Shown here: positions 1 through 7,991 of the stretch, piece by piece
Layout: each line of letters starts with the position of its first letter
Position numbering within the stretch: the stretch's first letter is position 1
Assembly (NCBI RefSeq): GCF_003160695.1
Contig: NZ_QGDD01000002.1
Location: forward strand, 496,001 to 560,000
Reading direction: 5' to 3'
DNA length: 64,000 nucleotides
From: Nocardioides silvaticus
GTDB lineage: Bacteria > Actinomycetota > Actinomycetes > Propionibacteriales > Nocardioidaceae
Position numbers and translations under genes: made by a program
The notes under the pieces: generated by a model
What the model was told of the DNA's origin: nothing
The model's database searches: none
Seen by the model: only the letters and a program-made list of their open reading frames with translations

Positions 1-136
1 CGTCGCACGCGAGCCAGACCTTGCGGCGGTCCGGCGTGTGGATGCGAGGGTTGTTCCACAGCAGCTGCCAGGTGGCGTCGGCGCGACAGCCCTTGGCGGA
101 GCAGAGGTCGGGCTCGGTGGCGGGGGCCTCCGTCAC
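1..136 (-). CDS. Small conserved actinobacterial protein, 5' part only
   Basis: The gene runs off the left edge; only about the first 45 codons are seen, from a GTG at 136. The visible protein has two early cysteines (CSAKGC), then a tryptophan-rich stretch (WQLLWNNP, RKVWLACD), which resembles a short actinobacterial family with cysteine pairs that may bind a metal. The GTG overlaps the TGA of the upstream DUF3099 gene by 4 nt (GTGA), so the two are probably translationally coupled. Function unknown. The metal-binding idea is inference only. Confidence 0.6.
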   Translation of the reverse strand, partial: MTEAPATEPDLCSAKGCRADATWQLLWNNPRIHTPDRRKVWLACD

Positions 137-420
137 TTCGAGCCTAGCTGTCGGTCGCTCCTGCCCCCGTCGGTGAGCGGGATCGCGTCGCGCCGGGTGG
201 TGGCCGCGTTGGCGTTGACGACCGCCACGTAGGGCAGCACCAGGGCGGCGAGGATCAGGATCGGCCAGAGCCAGTTGAGACCGGCCATGCCCGCCACCGC
301 AGCGCCGATGAAGCAGAGCGTCCGGATCGACATCGAGATCATGTAGCGCTTCTGGCGCCGGGCCAGGTCGGCCTCCGGGCTCGACCCGACCGTGGTGATC
401 CGGATCGGGTTGTCGGACAT
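133..420 (-). CDS. DUF3099 family small membrane protein
   Basis: A 95-residue protein with an N-terminal cytoplasmic segment rich in basic residues ([15 protein letters not shown]) followed by two hydrophobic helices at roughly residues 32-50 and 52-68. The RQKRYxISMxIRT signature and the two-helix layout match DUF3099, an actinobacterial family of unknown function. The ATG at 420 has no ribosome-binding site, but TAGGCT lies at 432-427, six nt upstream, which suggests a leaderless transcript. It is divergent from the dodecin gene. Confidence 0.85.
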   Translation of the reverse strand: MSDNPIRITTVGSSPEADLARRQKRYMISMSIRTLCFIGAAVAGMAGLNWLWPILILAALVLPYVAVVNANAATTRRDAIPLTDGGRSDRQLGSK

Positions 421-482
421 ACCTGCAGCCTACGCCTGCCCGCCACACGCCGGGCCGCCAGCGCCGCGACTACGCTGCTCCC

Positions 483-695
483 ATGAGCAACCGCACCTAT
501 CGCGTCACCGAGATCGTCGGCACCTCGCCCGAGGGCATCGACCAGGCCGTCCGCAACGGCATCGAGCGCGCAGGTAGGACGCTGCGTCACCTCGACTGGT
601 TCGAGGTCATCGGCACCCGCGGCCAGGTCAAGGACGGCAGGGTCGAGCACTTCCAGGTGACGATGAAGGTCGGCTTCCGCCTGGAAGACGACTGA
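483..695 (+). CDS. Dodecin family flavin-binding protein
   Basis: A 70-residue protein with the dodecin pattern: [25 protein letters not shown] forms the first strand and helix, and a tryptophan (HLDWFEV) sits where dodecins stack against bound flavin. Dodecins form hollow 12-mers that store or buffer flavins and sometimes coenzyme A. Length is normal for the family (about 67-75). TACGCT at 471-476 lies six nt before the ATG and no Shine-Dalgarno is present, so the mRNA is probably leaderless. A strong hairpin follows the stop codon. Confidence 0.9.
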   Translation: MSNRTYRVTEIVGTSPEGIDQAVRNGIERAGRTLRHLDWFEVIGTRGQVKDGRVEHFQVTMKVGFRLEDD

Positions 696-696
696 G

Positions 697-735
697 CCTG
701 CGGGCTTTGTGGAGACCCCACAAAAGAGCCGCAGG
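697..735 (+). terminator. Hairpin terminator after the dodecin gene
   Basis: Outer arms CCTGCGG (697-703) and CCGCAGG (729-735) enclose inner arms TTTGTGG (706-712) and CCACAAA (718-724) with a 5-nt loop. It begins 2 nt after the dodecin stop codon. There is no downstream T tract, as is common for actinobacterial terminators. Confidence 0.7.
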
Positions 736-791
736 AAGTTGCGGCCTGCTCGCAGCGAGCCACGGGGTCGCCGACCACTAGCGTCGTGGGT

Positions 792-1517
792 GTGAACTCC
801 GCGACCGCTCCCGAGCCACGCTCGGTACTGATCACCGGTGGCAACCGCGGCATCGGCCGCGCGATCGCCGAAGCCTTCCTCGCGCAGGGCGACCTGGTCG
901 CCGTGACCACCCGCAGCGGTGGTGCGCCCGAGGGCGCGCTCGAGCTCAAGGCCGATGTCACCGATGCCGGCCAGGTGGAGGCCGCGTTCGCCGCGGCCGA
1001 GGAGGCGCACGGGCCGGTCGAGGTGCTCGTCGCCAACGCCGGGATCACCGCCGACACGTTGCTGCTGCGGATGTCCGAGGAGGACTGGTCCTCGGTCATC
1101 GACACCAACCTGACCGGCTCGTTCCGGCTGGCGAAGCGGGCGTCGAAGGGCATGCTGCGGCTCAAGCGCGGCCGGATCATCTTCATCTCCAGCGTCGTGG
1201 GGCTGCTGGGCTCCCCGGGCCAGGTCAACTACGCCGCGTCCAAGGCCGGTCTGGTCGGCATGGCCCGGTCGCTCGCCCGCGAGCTCGGCTCGCGGTCGAT
1301 CACGGCCAACGTCGTCGCCCCCGGCTACGTCGAGACCGACATGACCGCCGTCCTCACCGACGACCAGAAGAGCGCGATCCGCGACCAGGTCCCCCTCGGC
1401 CGTTACGCACGGCCCGAGGAGGTCGCCGCGGCGGTGACGTGGCTGGCCCACCCGGCGTCGGCGTACGTCACCGGCGCGGTGATCCCGGTGGACGGCGGAC
1501 TCGGGATGGGGCACTGA
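792..1517 (+). CDS. fabG: 3-oxoacyl-[acyl-carrier-protein] reductase
   Basis: A short-chain dehydrogenase that reduces beta-ketoacyl-ACP with NADPH in type II fatty acid synthesis. It has the nucleotide-binding TGGNRGIG (about residues 15-22), NAG (about 82-84), catalytic Ser near 134, and YAASK with Tyr147 and Lys151. About 241 residues, the normal length. The GTG at 792 is preferred over the in-frame GTG at 786, because TAGCGT (779-784) is 7 nt before 792, as in the other leaderless genes here. fabI starts 1 nt after the stop, as in mycobacteria, where the pair is called mabA-inhA. Confidence 0.92.
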   Translation: MNSATAPEPRSVLITGGNRGIGRAIAEAFLAQGDLVAVTTRSGGAPEGALELKADVTDAGQVEAAFAAAEEAHGPVEVLVANAGITADTLLLRMSEEDWSSVIDTNLTGSFRLAKRASKGMLRLKRGRIIFISSVVGLLGSPGQVNYAASKAGLVGMARSLARELGSRSITANVVAPGYVETDMTAVLTDDQKSAIRDQVPLGRYARPEEVAAAVTWLAHPASAYVTGAVIPVDGGLGMGH

Positions 1518-1518
1518 C

Positions 1519-2298
1519 ATGGGTCTGCTCGACGGCAAGACGGTCCTCGTCACGGGGGTCACCCACCACACCTCGATCGGGTTCGCGGTCGCCCGCTTCG
1601 CCCAGGAGCAGGGCGCGACCGTGCTCATCTCCAACTTCGGCCGGGCACTGGGCATCACCCAGCGGATCGCGAAGCGGCTCCCGGAGACCCCGCCGGTGCT
1701 CGAGCTCGACGTGACCGACGACGAGCACCTGACGAACCTCCCGGCGATGGTCCGTGAGCACCTCGGGGCGGATGCCACCCTCGACGGGGTCGTCCACTCG
1801 ATCGCCTACGGCAACCCGGAGACGCTGCTCGGCGGCAACTTCCTCGATGGTCCGTGGGAGGACGTCGCGCAGGCGGTGCAGGTCTCGGCGTACTCGTTGA
1901 AGTCACTGGCCGTCGCCGCCCGACCGTTGATGCCGACGGGCGGCTCGATCGTCGGGCTGACGTTCGACGCGACGGTGGCGTGGCCGGCGTACGACTGGAT
2001 GGGCGTGGCCAAGGCCGGGCTCGAGTCCTGCTCGCGCTACCTCGCCCGCGACCTCGGCGCGCAGGGGATCCGGGTGAACCTGGTCTCCGCCGGTCCGCTG
2101 CGCACGCTCGCGGCGAAGGCGATCCCTGGCTTCGGTGACCTCGAGGACCTGTGGAAGACCCGGGCCCCGCTCGGTTGGGACAACAGCGACACCGAGCCCA
2201 CCGCCCGTGCGGTCGGCGCCCTGCTGTCGGACCTGTTCCCGGCTACGACGGGCGAGATCGTGCACGTGGACGGCGGCTTCCACGCGATGGGCGCGTAG
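1519..2298 (+). CDS. fabI: Enoyl-[acyl-carrier-protein] reductase, InhA/FabI type
   Basis: An NADH-dependent enoyl-ACP reductase for the last step of the FAS-II elongation cycle. The sequence begins with the typical LLDGKTVLVTGV and keeps the extended Y-x6-K catalytic motif (YDWMGVAK) at Tyr158 and Lys165, with Phe149, the same numbers as mycobacterial InhA. 259 residues. It lies 1 nt downstream of fabG, so the two form an operon. The last 56 nt overlap the end of the convergent membrane-protein gene. Confidence 0.93.
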   Translation: MGLLDGKTVLVTGVTHHTSIGFAVARFAQEQGATVLISNFGRALGITQRIAKRLPETPPVLELDVTDDEHLTNLPAMVREHLGADATLDGVVHSIAYGNPETLLGGNFLDGPWEDVAQAVQVSAYSLKSLAVAARPLMPTGGSIVGLTFDATVAWPAYDWMGVAKAGLESCSRYLARDLGAQGIRVNLVSAGPLRTLAAKAIPGFGDLEDLWKTRAPLGWDNSDTEPTARAVGALLSDLFPATTGEIVHVDGGFHAMGA

Positions 2299-2974
2299 CC
2301 ACCCGCTGCGCTCCCCACGTCATCGCCGCCCAGACGGCGAGGACGAGCGCGATCTCCTGCACGACGTACCACGGCCACGGGCCGAAGTAGTCGAGGATCG
2401 AGCTGCGCGGCTTGCGCATCAGGTAGCCGTAGTTGGTGTCGGCAGCCAGGTTGACGACGTACGTCGCCGCGGCCCACGCGAGGGTCGTGAGCACCGCAGC
2501 CCCGTAGTCGCGCCAGCGCGGGACCAGCCGTAGCCCGACCACGAGGTAGACCGCGGCCCAGACGATGAGCAGGTGCAGCGCCCAGAACGCGAAGTAGCGC
2601 GGGTGCGGTATGTCCTCGTTGAGGGCCGGCGTGACGACTCCCTGGATGGTGAGGGTCAGCCCCCAGAAGAACGTCAGCGCCACCGGGAACGGCCGGTGCG
2701 TCCACAGCGCCCACGTCGCGGCGATCCAGGCCAGGTCGCACAGGTGGAGCGGCAGCGTCACCGCGATGTCGAAGTTGAAGACGAGGTCGATCACCAGGAA
2801 CGGCACGGTGGCGATCGGCACGAGCACCGCCGCCGTACGGCTGAAGCGGGTGGGGCCGTCCACCGCGCGGTGGCGCCGACCCAGCCACACCGCGACGAGG
2901 AGGCCGATGGCGAAGAGCACCAGCGGCACCACGTGGGACGGTCCGTACGACGGCACGTGCCCATCCTGAACCAC
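2243..2974 (-). CDS. TIGR02206-like (YwaF-type) integral membrane protein
   Basis: A membrane protein of about 243 residues with six or seven hydrophobic segments and the motifs NFDIAVTLPLHLCDLAW and FFWGLTLTIQGVVTP, which resemble the TIGR02206/YwaF family of unknown function. Several start codons are possible: GTG at 2974 or GTG at 2956. There is an 18-bp gap to the divergent SixA-like gene, so the promoters must overlap. The 3' end overlaps fabI on the opposite strand by 56 nt. Confidence 0.75.
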   Translation of the reverse strand: MVQDGHVPSYGPSHVVPLVLFAIGLLVAVWLGRRHRAVDGPTRFSRTAAVLVPIATVPFLVIDLVFNFDIAVTLPLHLCDLAWIAATWALWTHRPFPVALTFFWGLTLTIQGVVTPALNEDIPHPRYFAFWALHLLIVWAAVYLVVGLRLVPRWRDYGAAVLTTLAWAAATYVVNLAADTNYGYLMRKPRSSILDYFGPWPWYVVQEIALVLAVWAAMTWGAQRVATRPSRGSRRPRARSRPS

Positions 2975-2992
2975 TACCCCTACGCTTCTCGC

Positions 2993-3526
2993 GTGAACAA
3001 CCCCCACCGGCTGGTCGTGGTGCGGCACGCCAAGGCCGAGACCTACGGGCCGAGCGACTTCGAACGGGAGCTCGCACCCCGGGGCCGCGCGGACGCCGCC
3101 GCAGCCGGGGCGTGGCTGGCCGAGCAGGGCGTCGTCGCCGACGCGGCCCTGGTCTCCGCCGCGACCCGGACCCGCCAGACCTGGGAGATCCTCTCCGAGG
3201 CGGCCGGCTGGTCGGTCGAGGCCGACCTCGACCGGTCGCTCTACGGCGCCGACGAGGACACCGTGCTCGACCTGGTCGCCTCCACCGACGAGGCGGTCGG
3301 CACCGTCGTGGTGATCGGTCACAATCCGACGATCGGGATGCTCGCCCAGCTGCTCGACGACGGCGCGGGCGCGCCGGACGCGGTGGACCGGCTGATGCGT
3401 GGCTACCCGACGAGCGCGATGGCGGTCTTCGAGCTCCCGTCGACCTGGGAGCGGCTCGCCATGGGACGTGCCCGGCTGACCCTCTTCAACGTCGGCCGGG
3501 CCGACCCCGACGACGAGGGTGACTAG
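2993..3526 (+). CDS. SixA-like histidine phosphatase
   Basis: A 177-residue protein of the histidine phosphatase superfamily. It has the LVVVRHAKAE active-site motif at the start and a second catalytic His in VVIGHNPTIGML, an arrangement typical of SixA-type phosphohistidine phosphatases. The physiological substrate cannot be read from sequence. GTG at 2993 was chosen because TACGCT at 2981-2986 is 6 nt upstream, a leaderless configuration. The stop codon overlaps that of the convergent serB. Confidence 0.82.
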   Translation: MNNPHRLVVVRHAKAETYGPSDFERELAPRGRADAAAAGAWLAEQGVVADAALVSAATRTRQTWEILSEAAGWSVEADLDRSLYGADEDTVLDLVASTDEAVGTVVVIGHNPTIGMLAQLLDDGAGAPDAVDRLMRGYPTSAMAVFELPSTWERLAMGRARLTLFNVGRADPDDEGD

Positions 3527-4743
3527 ACGGGGGGAGCGGGCGTGACGATGCCGTCGGCGGCATCGGCCGCCTCGATCTCCTCGCGGGTGATGCCGAGCAG
3601 GTACATGATCGCGTCGAGGTAGGGGACGTTGAGCGAGGTGTCGGCCATCTCCCGCACCACCGGGCGGGCGTTGTAGGCGATGCCGAGCCCGGCGGCCTCG
3701 AGCATGTCGAGGTCGTTGGCGCCGTCGCCGATCGCGATCGTCGCGGCGAGGGGGACCCCGAGGTCGGCGGCGAACTCGCGAAGCGCGCGGGCCTTGCCGG
3801 CGCGGTCGACGACCTCGCCGAGGACGTTGCCGGTCAGCCTGCCGTCGACGACCTCGAGGGTGTTGGCGCGGGCCCGGTGGATGCCGAGCTCCTCGGCCAG
3901 CCGGTCGGTGATCTGGCTGAAGCCGCCGGAGACGATCGCGAACCGGTAGCCGAGCCGTCGCAGGGTGCGCACCAGCGTCCGCGCGCCGGGGTTGACGACG
4001 ATCGAGTCGTACACCTCGTCGATGACCGACGCGTCGAGGCCCTCCAGCAGCCGCACCCGGGCGCGCAGCGACTCCTCGAAGTCGATCTCGCCGCGCATCG
4101 CGGACTCGGTGATCGCGGCGACCTCGGCCTCGAAACCGGCGTGGGCGGCGAGCATCTCGATGACCTCGCCCTGGATCAGCGTCGAGTCGACGTCCATGAC
4201 GATCAGGCGGGTGGCGTGCCGGAGCAGCGAGGCAGGCTGGACGGCGACGTCGATCGCCAGCGTCGCCGCCTCCCGGGCCAACAGGCTGCGCAGCGCGGTC
4301 GGGTCGGCGCCGGAGACGTCGAGCTCGATGGCGGTGACCGGGTAGCGCGCCATCCGCTCGATCCGGTCGATGTTGCCCCCGAGGTCGGCGATCCGGCCCG
4401 CGACCGCCGCGATCGCGGACGCCTTGAGCGGCGACCCGATCACGGTGACGTGCGAGCGGCCCCCGCGTCGTGACCTGTTGTCGCCGGTGCCGCGCTCCAT
4501 CTCGACGACCATCCCGAGGTCGGCGGCGACCTTCTCGACCGACTGCTGGAGCCGCTTCACGTCGCGCGGTGCGGTCACGAGGACACCGAGCACCAGCCGG
4601 CGGCGCAGCAGGATCTGCTCGAGGTCGATGACGTTGACCCCGGCGTGCGCGAGGGCTCCGAAGATGGCCGAGGTGACGCCGGGTCGGTCCTTGCCCGTGA
4701 GGGTGATCAGCAGCGTGTCGGCAGGCTGGTGTGACGTGGTCAT
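3523..4743 (-). CDS. serB: Phosphoserine phosphatase with N-terminal ACT domains
   Basis: The last enzyme of serine synthesis, hydrolysing phosphoserine. Residues about 10-90 and 97-170 look like two ACT regulatory domains (TLLITLTGKDRPGVTSAIF; HVTVIGSPLKASAIAAVAGRI). The HAD domain follows, with MDVDST (nucleophile Asp184, Asp186), the Ser in VSGGF, and GDGANDLDML. The 406-residue length matches actinobacterial SerB2-type enzymes. ATG at 4743 is the likely start; TAGCCT lies about 10 nt upstream. It is probably controlled by amino acid binding to the ACT domains, which is inferred from the family. Confidence 0.92.
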   Translation of the reverse strand: MTTSHQPADTLLITLTGKDRPGVTSAIFGALAHAGVNVIDLEQILLRRRLVLGVLVTAPRDVKRLQQSVEKVAADLGMVVEMERGTGDNRSRRGGRSHVTVIGSPLKASAIAAVAGRIADLGGNIDRIERMARYPVTAIELDVSGADPTALRSLLAREAATLAIDVAVQPASLLRHATRLIVMDVDSTLIQGEVIEMLAAHAGFEAEVAAITESAMRGEIDFEESLRARVRLLEGLDASVIDEVYDSIVVNPGARTLVRTLRRLGYRFAIVSGGFSQITDRLAEELGIHRARANTLEVVDGRLTGNVLGEVVDRAGKARALREFAADLGVPLAATIAIGDGANDLDMLEAAGLGIAYNARPVVREMADTSLNVPYLDAIMYLLGITREEIEAADAADGIVTPAPPV

Positions 4744-4769
4744 CGTTCGCACGAGGCTAGTGCCTGCGG

Positions 4770-5507
4770 TCAGCCGTCGGGCCATCCGTCCGGCGCGCAG
4801 GCCGCGGTCAGGGCGTGCCGCGCCGCCGTGCCGAGGGGGAGGAGCGCGGCGCGGCGGGCTGCGATCTCGCCGGCGCTGACGGCTCCTCCCTCGCTGTCGA
4901 GCGCGAGGTCGACCACCTCCTGGAGGTGCAGGGCGCGCCGGGCCAGGTCGACCGCCCGGGCCGGTACGCCGGCTGGCGCCCGGACCGTGTCCCCCGCCCG
5001 GAGGTCGTGCAGCGCGTCGGCGACCTCCGGCCGCCAGCGCGCGACGTCGAGGCGGGCCAGCTCGTTGGCGGACTCGAGCAGGGTGCGACGCAGGGTCCGG
5101 TCGGCCTCACCCAGGTCGGGCGGCATCCGCCGGCGCGCGTCGTACGTCGTCCACTCGACGGCGCGGCCCACCCGCTGCGGCACCCAGCCGGTGCCCGGCT
5201 CGGTCCGGACCCCGATCGCGACGACCGCCTCGCCCGCGTCCGTGGCGGCCATCGAGAAGGCCGACGGCCCGGCCAGCCCGGTGGGATCCCCGGGCGCGGG
5301 AAACGCGGCCCCGAGGGCGGTCGCGCCGTCCCGCCGGAGAGCCGCAGTCGCCTCGAGCAGCGTCATCGGCCCCGAGGGCCCGGCGAGGACGTGGGCGGCG
5401 TCGCCGGCGAGGACTGCGTCGCCGTAGTCGTCCGGACCGACCAGTCCCCGGAGGAACGCGGTGCCCCACCACGCCACCCGTCCCGCCACCGGCATCTCGA
5501 CCGTCAC
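4770..5507 (-). CDS. Conserved hypothetical protein
   Basis: A soluble protein of about 245 residues beginning VEMPVAGRVAWWGTAFLRG. I do not recognise a catalytic motif. It is rich in Ala and Arg and appears globular, and related actinobacterial proteins of unknown function occur near serB. The GTG at 5507 is preferred because TATCGT lies 8 nt upstream; an ATG at 5537 in the same frame would add ten residues. It is divergent from the ABC ATPase gene. Confidence 0.6.
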   Translation of the reverse strand: MTVEMPVAGRVAWWGTAFLRGLVGPDDYGDAVLAGDAAHVLAGPSGPMTLLEATAALRRDGATALGAAFPAPGDPTGLAGPSAFSMAATDAGEAVVAIGVRTEPGTGWVPQRVGRAVEWTTYDARRRMPPDLGEADRTLRRTLLESANELARLDVARWRPEVADALHDLRAGDTVRAPAGVPARAVDLARRALHLQEVVDLALDSEGGAVSAGEIAARRAALLPLGTAARHALTAACAPDGWPDG

Positions 5508-5561
5508 GTCCCGTGACGATAGGGCAACGGACCCCATCTGCTGGTCGATAGGGTTGCGACC

Positions 5562-6356
5562 ATGTCAGCCGTCCTGGAGCTTGCCGAGGTCACCGTCCGT
5601 CGGGGCGACGCGCTTCTGCTGGACCGGGTGACGTGGATCGTCAAGGAGGGCGAGCGCTGGGTCGTGCTGGGCTCCAACGGCGCCGGCAAGACCACGCTGC
5701 TCCAGGTCGCTGCCGCGCAGATGTATCCGACCTCTGGCGCCGTCGGGGTTCTCGGCGAGCTCATCGGCACCGTCGACGTCTTCGACCTGCGACCGCGGAT
5801 CGGGCTCACCAGTGCCGCGCTTGCCGAGCGGATCCCGCGTGACGAGAAGGTCAGCGACGTGGTGGTGTCGGCGTCGTACGCCGTCGTCGGCCGCTGGCGC
5901 GAGCAGTACGACGACCTCGACCACGACCGGGCACGCTCCTTGCTGCGCGAGGTGCGGGCCGAGCGGCTGGCCGACCGCACGTTCGGGACGCTCAGCGAGG
6001 GGGAGCGCAAGCGGGTCCAGATCGCGCGCGCCCTGATGACCGACCCGGAGCTGCTGCTGCTCGACGAGCCGGCCGCCGGCCTCGACCTCGGCGGTCGCGA
6101 GGACTTGGTCTCGACGCTGTCGGTGCTCGCCTACGACCCCGCCTCACCGGCGACGGTCCTGGTGTCCCACCACGTCGAGGAGATCCCGCCCGGCTTCACC
6201 CACGTGCTGATGCTCCGCGAGGGACGTGTCGTGGCCGACGGGCCGATCGAGCAGGCGCTGACCCAGGAGGCGCTGTCGAGGACCTTCGGCATGCCGCTGG
6301 TGCTCGAGGAGCACGACGGCCGGTACGCCGCGCGTCGCCGCCTCCACCGGATCTGA
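5562..6356 (+). CDS. ABC transporter ATP-binding protein (stand-alone)
   Basis: A 264-residue ABC ATPase with Walker A GSNGAGKT (about 37-44), signature LSEGERKR (about 146-153), Walker B LLLLDEPA and the switch histidine in VSHHVEE. No membrane subunit is adjacent; the next gene encodes a TauE/SafE exporter, which does not normally use an ATPase. Transported substrate unknown. TAGGGT at 5549-5554 lies 7 nt before the ATG, consistent with a leaderless mRNA. Confidence 0.85.
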   Translation: MSAVLELAEVTVRRGDALLLDRVTWIVKEGERWVVLGSNGAGKTTLLQVAAAQMYPTSGAVGVLGELIGTVDVFDLRPRIGLTSAALAERIPRDEKVSDVVVSASYAVVGRWREQYDDLDHDRARSLLREVRAERLADRTFGTLSEGERKRVQIARALMTDPELLLLDEPAAGLDLGGREDLVSTLSVLAYDPASPATVLVSHHVEEIPPGFTHVLMLREGRVVADGPIEQALTQEALSRTFGMPLVLEEHDGRYAARRRLHRI

Positions 6357-6357
6357 G

Positions 6358-7161
6358 GTGTCGCCGATCGAGGTCGGCGCCGTCCTGCTGGCCGGCGTCT
6401 GGGCGGGCACGATCAACACCGTGGTCGGCTCGGGCACGCTGATCACGTTCCCGACGCTGCTCGCCATCGGCGTGCCGCCGGTGACCGCCAACATCAGCAA
6501 CAACATCGGCCTGGTGCCGGGCTCGGCCGCCGGCGCGGTCGGCTACCGCCGGGAGCTCGAGGGCCAGCGCTCGCGCGTCCTCCGGCTGCTCGTCGCCTCC
6601 CTCGTCGGCGGCCTGGTGGGCGCCGGCCTGCTGCTCGTGCTGCCGCCCGACGCGTTCGAGGCGGTGGTGCCGGCCCTCATCCTGCTGGGTGTCGCGCTCG
6701 TCATCCTCGGACCCCGGCTCTCGGCCTCGGTGGCGAAGCGGGCGGAGGCCCGCGAGGCGGCCGGCCTCCCGCCAGCCCGTGACGGCGCCTGGTGGGTGTG
6801 GCCGGCGGTCCTGCTCACCGGTGTCTACGGCGGCTACTTCGGGGCCGCGCAGGGCGTGCTGCTGATGGCGTTCCTCGGCATCGGCATCAACGAGTCCCTG
6901 CAGCGCCTCAACGGTGTCAAGAACGTGCTCGCCGCCGCCGTCAACGCGATCGCCGGCCTCGTCTTCGTCGTCGTCACCGAGCTCGGGCTCTTCGGCATCG
7001 ACTCCCGCATCGACTGGTCGATCGTGCTCCTGATCGGCCTGGGGTCGGTCGTCGGAGGCTTCCTCGGCGCCTCGATCGGCCGGCGGCTGCCCGCGGGCGT
7101 GCTGCGCGCGGTGATCGTCGTCGTCGGACTGGTGGCCGTCACCGCCATCCTGCTGACGTGA
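6358..7161 (+). CDS. TauE/SafE family sulfite/anion exporter
   Basis: An integral membrane protein of 267 residues with about eight hydrophobic helices and the two internal repeats of the TauE/SafE family (GTINTVVGSGTLITFPTLLAIG early; GVYGGYFGAAQGVLLMAFLGIG in the second half). Members export sulfite, sulfoacetate or similar anions; the substrate here is not determined. It starts with GTG 1 nt after the ABC ATPase stop, so the two are cotranscribed. Confidence 0.85.
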   Translation: MSPIEVGAVLLAGVWAGTINTVVGSGTLITFPTLLAIGVPPVTANISNNIGLVPGSAAGAVGYRRELEGQRSRVLRLLVASLVGGLVGAGLLLVLPPDAFEAVVPALILLGVALVILGPRLSASVAKRAEAREAAGLPPARDGAWWVWPAVLLTGVYGGYFGAAQGVLLMAFLGIGINESLQRLNGVKNVLAAAVNAIAGLVFVVVTELGLFGIDSRIDWSIVLLIGLGSVVGGFLGASIGRRLPAGVLRAVIVVVGLVAVTAILLT

Positions 7162-7178
7162 GCAGGTGCCCTGACACA

Positions 7179-7312
7179 ATGCGCGCCATGAGAGGGAGCC
7201 GATTCGCGAGCCACCACCGCCGCCACCGCCCGGGCCCTACCAGCCCTACGGGGCGCCGCAGCCGTCGCCGTACGGCGCCTTCCAGCCCACCCCGCCGACC
7301 AACAGCCTGGCC
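7179..7312 (+). pseudogene. Out-of-frame proline-rich N-terminus of the DUF4190 gene
   Basis: Reading in the frame of the DUF4190 gene that follows, this stretch encodes a PPPPPPPGPYQPYGAPQPSP-type segment, which is exactly what precedes DUF4190 domains. That frame has no ATG, GTG or TTG between the stop at 7172 and 7313. ATG codons at 7179 and 7188 lie in a different frame. One extra G in the GGG at 7194-7196 would join ATG 7188 to the proline-rich frame. This is either a natural frameshift or a sequence error. Confidence 0.5.
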
Positions 7313-7597
7313 GTGGGGTCGCTCGTCGTCAGCATCTGCAGCGTCCTCTTCTGCTGCGGTGTGCCGGGCATCGTGGGCGCGATCATGGGCCACGTCGCGC
7401 GTCGGCAGATCCGCGAGCGTGGCGAGGGCGGCGACGGGCTCGCGCTGGGTGGCGTCATCGTCGGCTGGATCGCCTTCGCGTTGTCGATCGCGGCGGTGCT
7501 CTTCTACGTCGTGCTGGTCGTCGGCCTCGGGCTGTGGGCCGAGTCGGTCGACGACAACTGCTACTACGACGACCGCGACGTCTACGTCTGCGACTGA
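7313..7597 (+). CDS. DUF4190 domain membrane protein (5' end broken)
   Basis: Two transmembrane helices, at about residues 4-26 and 45-75, flank the conserved GHVARRQIRERGEGGDGLALGGVIVGW signature of DUF4190. The open frame starts at GTG 7313, in the middle of the expected protein. The upstream proline-rich part is in frame but has no start codon, so a frameshift is suspected. The acidic tail (DDNCYYDDRDVYVCD) contains two cysteines. Function unknown. The end overlaps the convergent gene by 16 nt. Confidence 0.75.
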   Translation: MGSLVVSICSVLFCCGVPGIVGAIMGHVARRQIRERGEGGDGLALGGVIVGWIAFALSIAAVLFYVVLVVGLGLWAESVDDNCYYDDRDVYVCD

Positions 7598-7971
7598 GCC
7601 TGGTCCTGGCCGCCCTGGCCCTGGACCAGACCGGCAGCACCGGCGCCGACCGCGCCGAGCGCGACGGCGATCATGCCGCCGGCCGCCAGCAGCGGGACCT
7701 CCTTGCGCGCGAGCGCGATGACGCCGGTCGCCGCGTCGCCGCCGTCGACCGCCATGCCGGCGAGCACCAGCGAGCGCCGGGCGCGGCCGCGGGCGAGCAG
7801 TGTCATCGACCCGATCGCGATCTCGCGCACCCCGAACATCCGGGTCATGAATCCCATCTGCGGGTTGTCGTCGGGCGACAGGTTGAAAAGCTTGGCGGTG
7901 AACGTGGGCGAGGCGATCGAGCTGACGCCGATCGCGATGCGGCCGAGGGAGAGGCCGGTCACAGGATCCAT
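7582..7971 (-). CDS. Hypothetical membrane protein (DUF4267-like)
   Basis: A 129-residue protein with a weak N-terminal membrane segment, a polar middle containing GVREIAIGSMTLLARGRARR, and a hydrophobic Ala/Gly-rich helix near the C-terminus. This general layout resembles DUF4267-type proteins, but the assignment is weak. TAGTCT lies 6 nt before the ATG at 7971 and no Shine-Dalgarno is present, so the transcript is probably leaderless. Confidence 0.6.
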   Translation of the reverse strand: MDPVTGLSLGRIAIGVSSIASPTFTAKLFNLSPDDNPQMGFMTRMFGVREIAIGSMTLLARGRARRSLVLAGMAVDGGDAATGVIALARKEVPLLAAGGMIAVALGAVGAGAAGLVQGQGGQDQAQSQT

Positions 7972-7991
7972 GCGGGGAGACTAGACGAACG

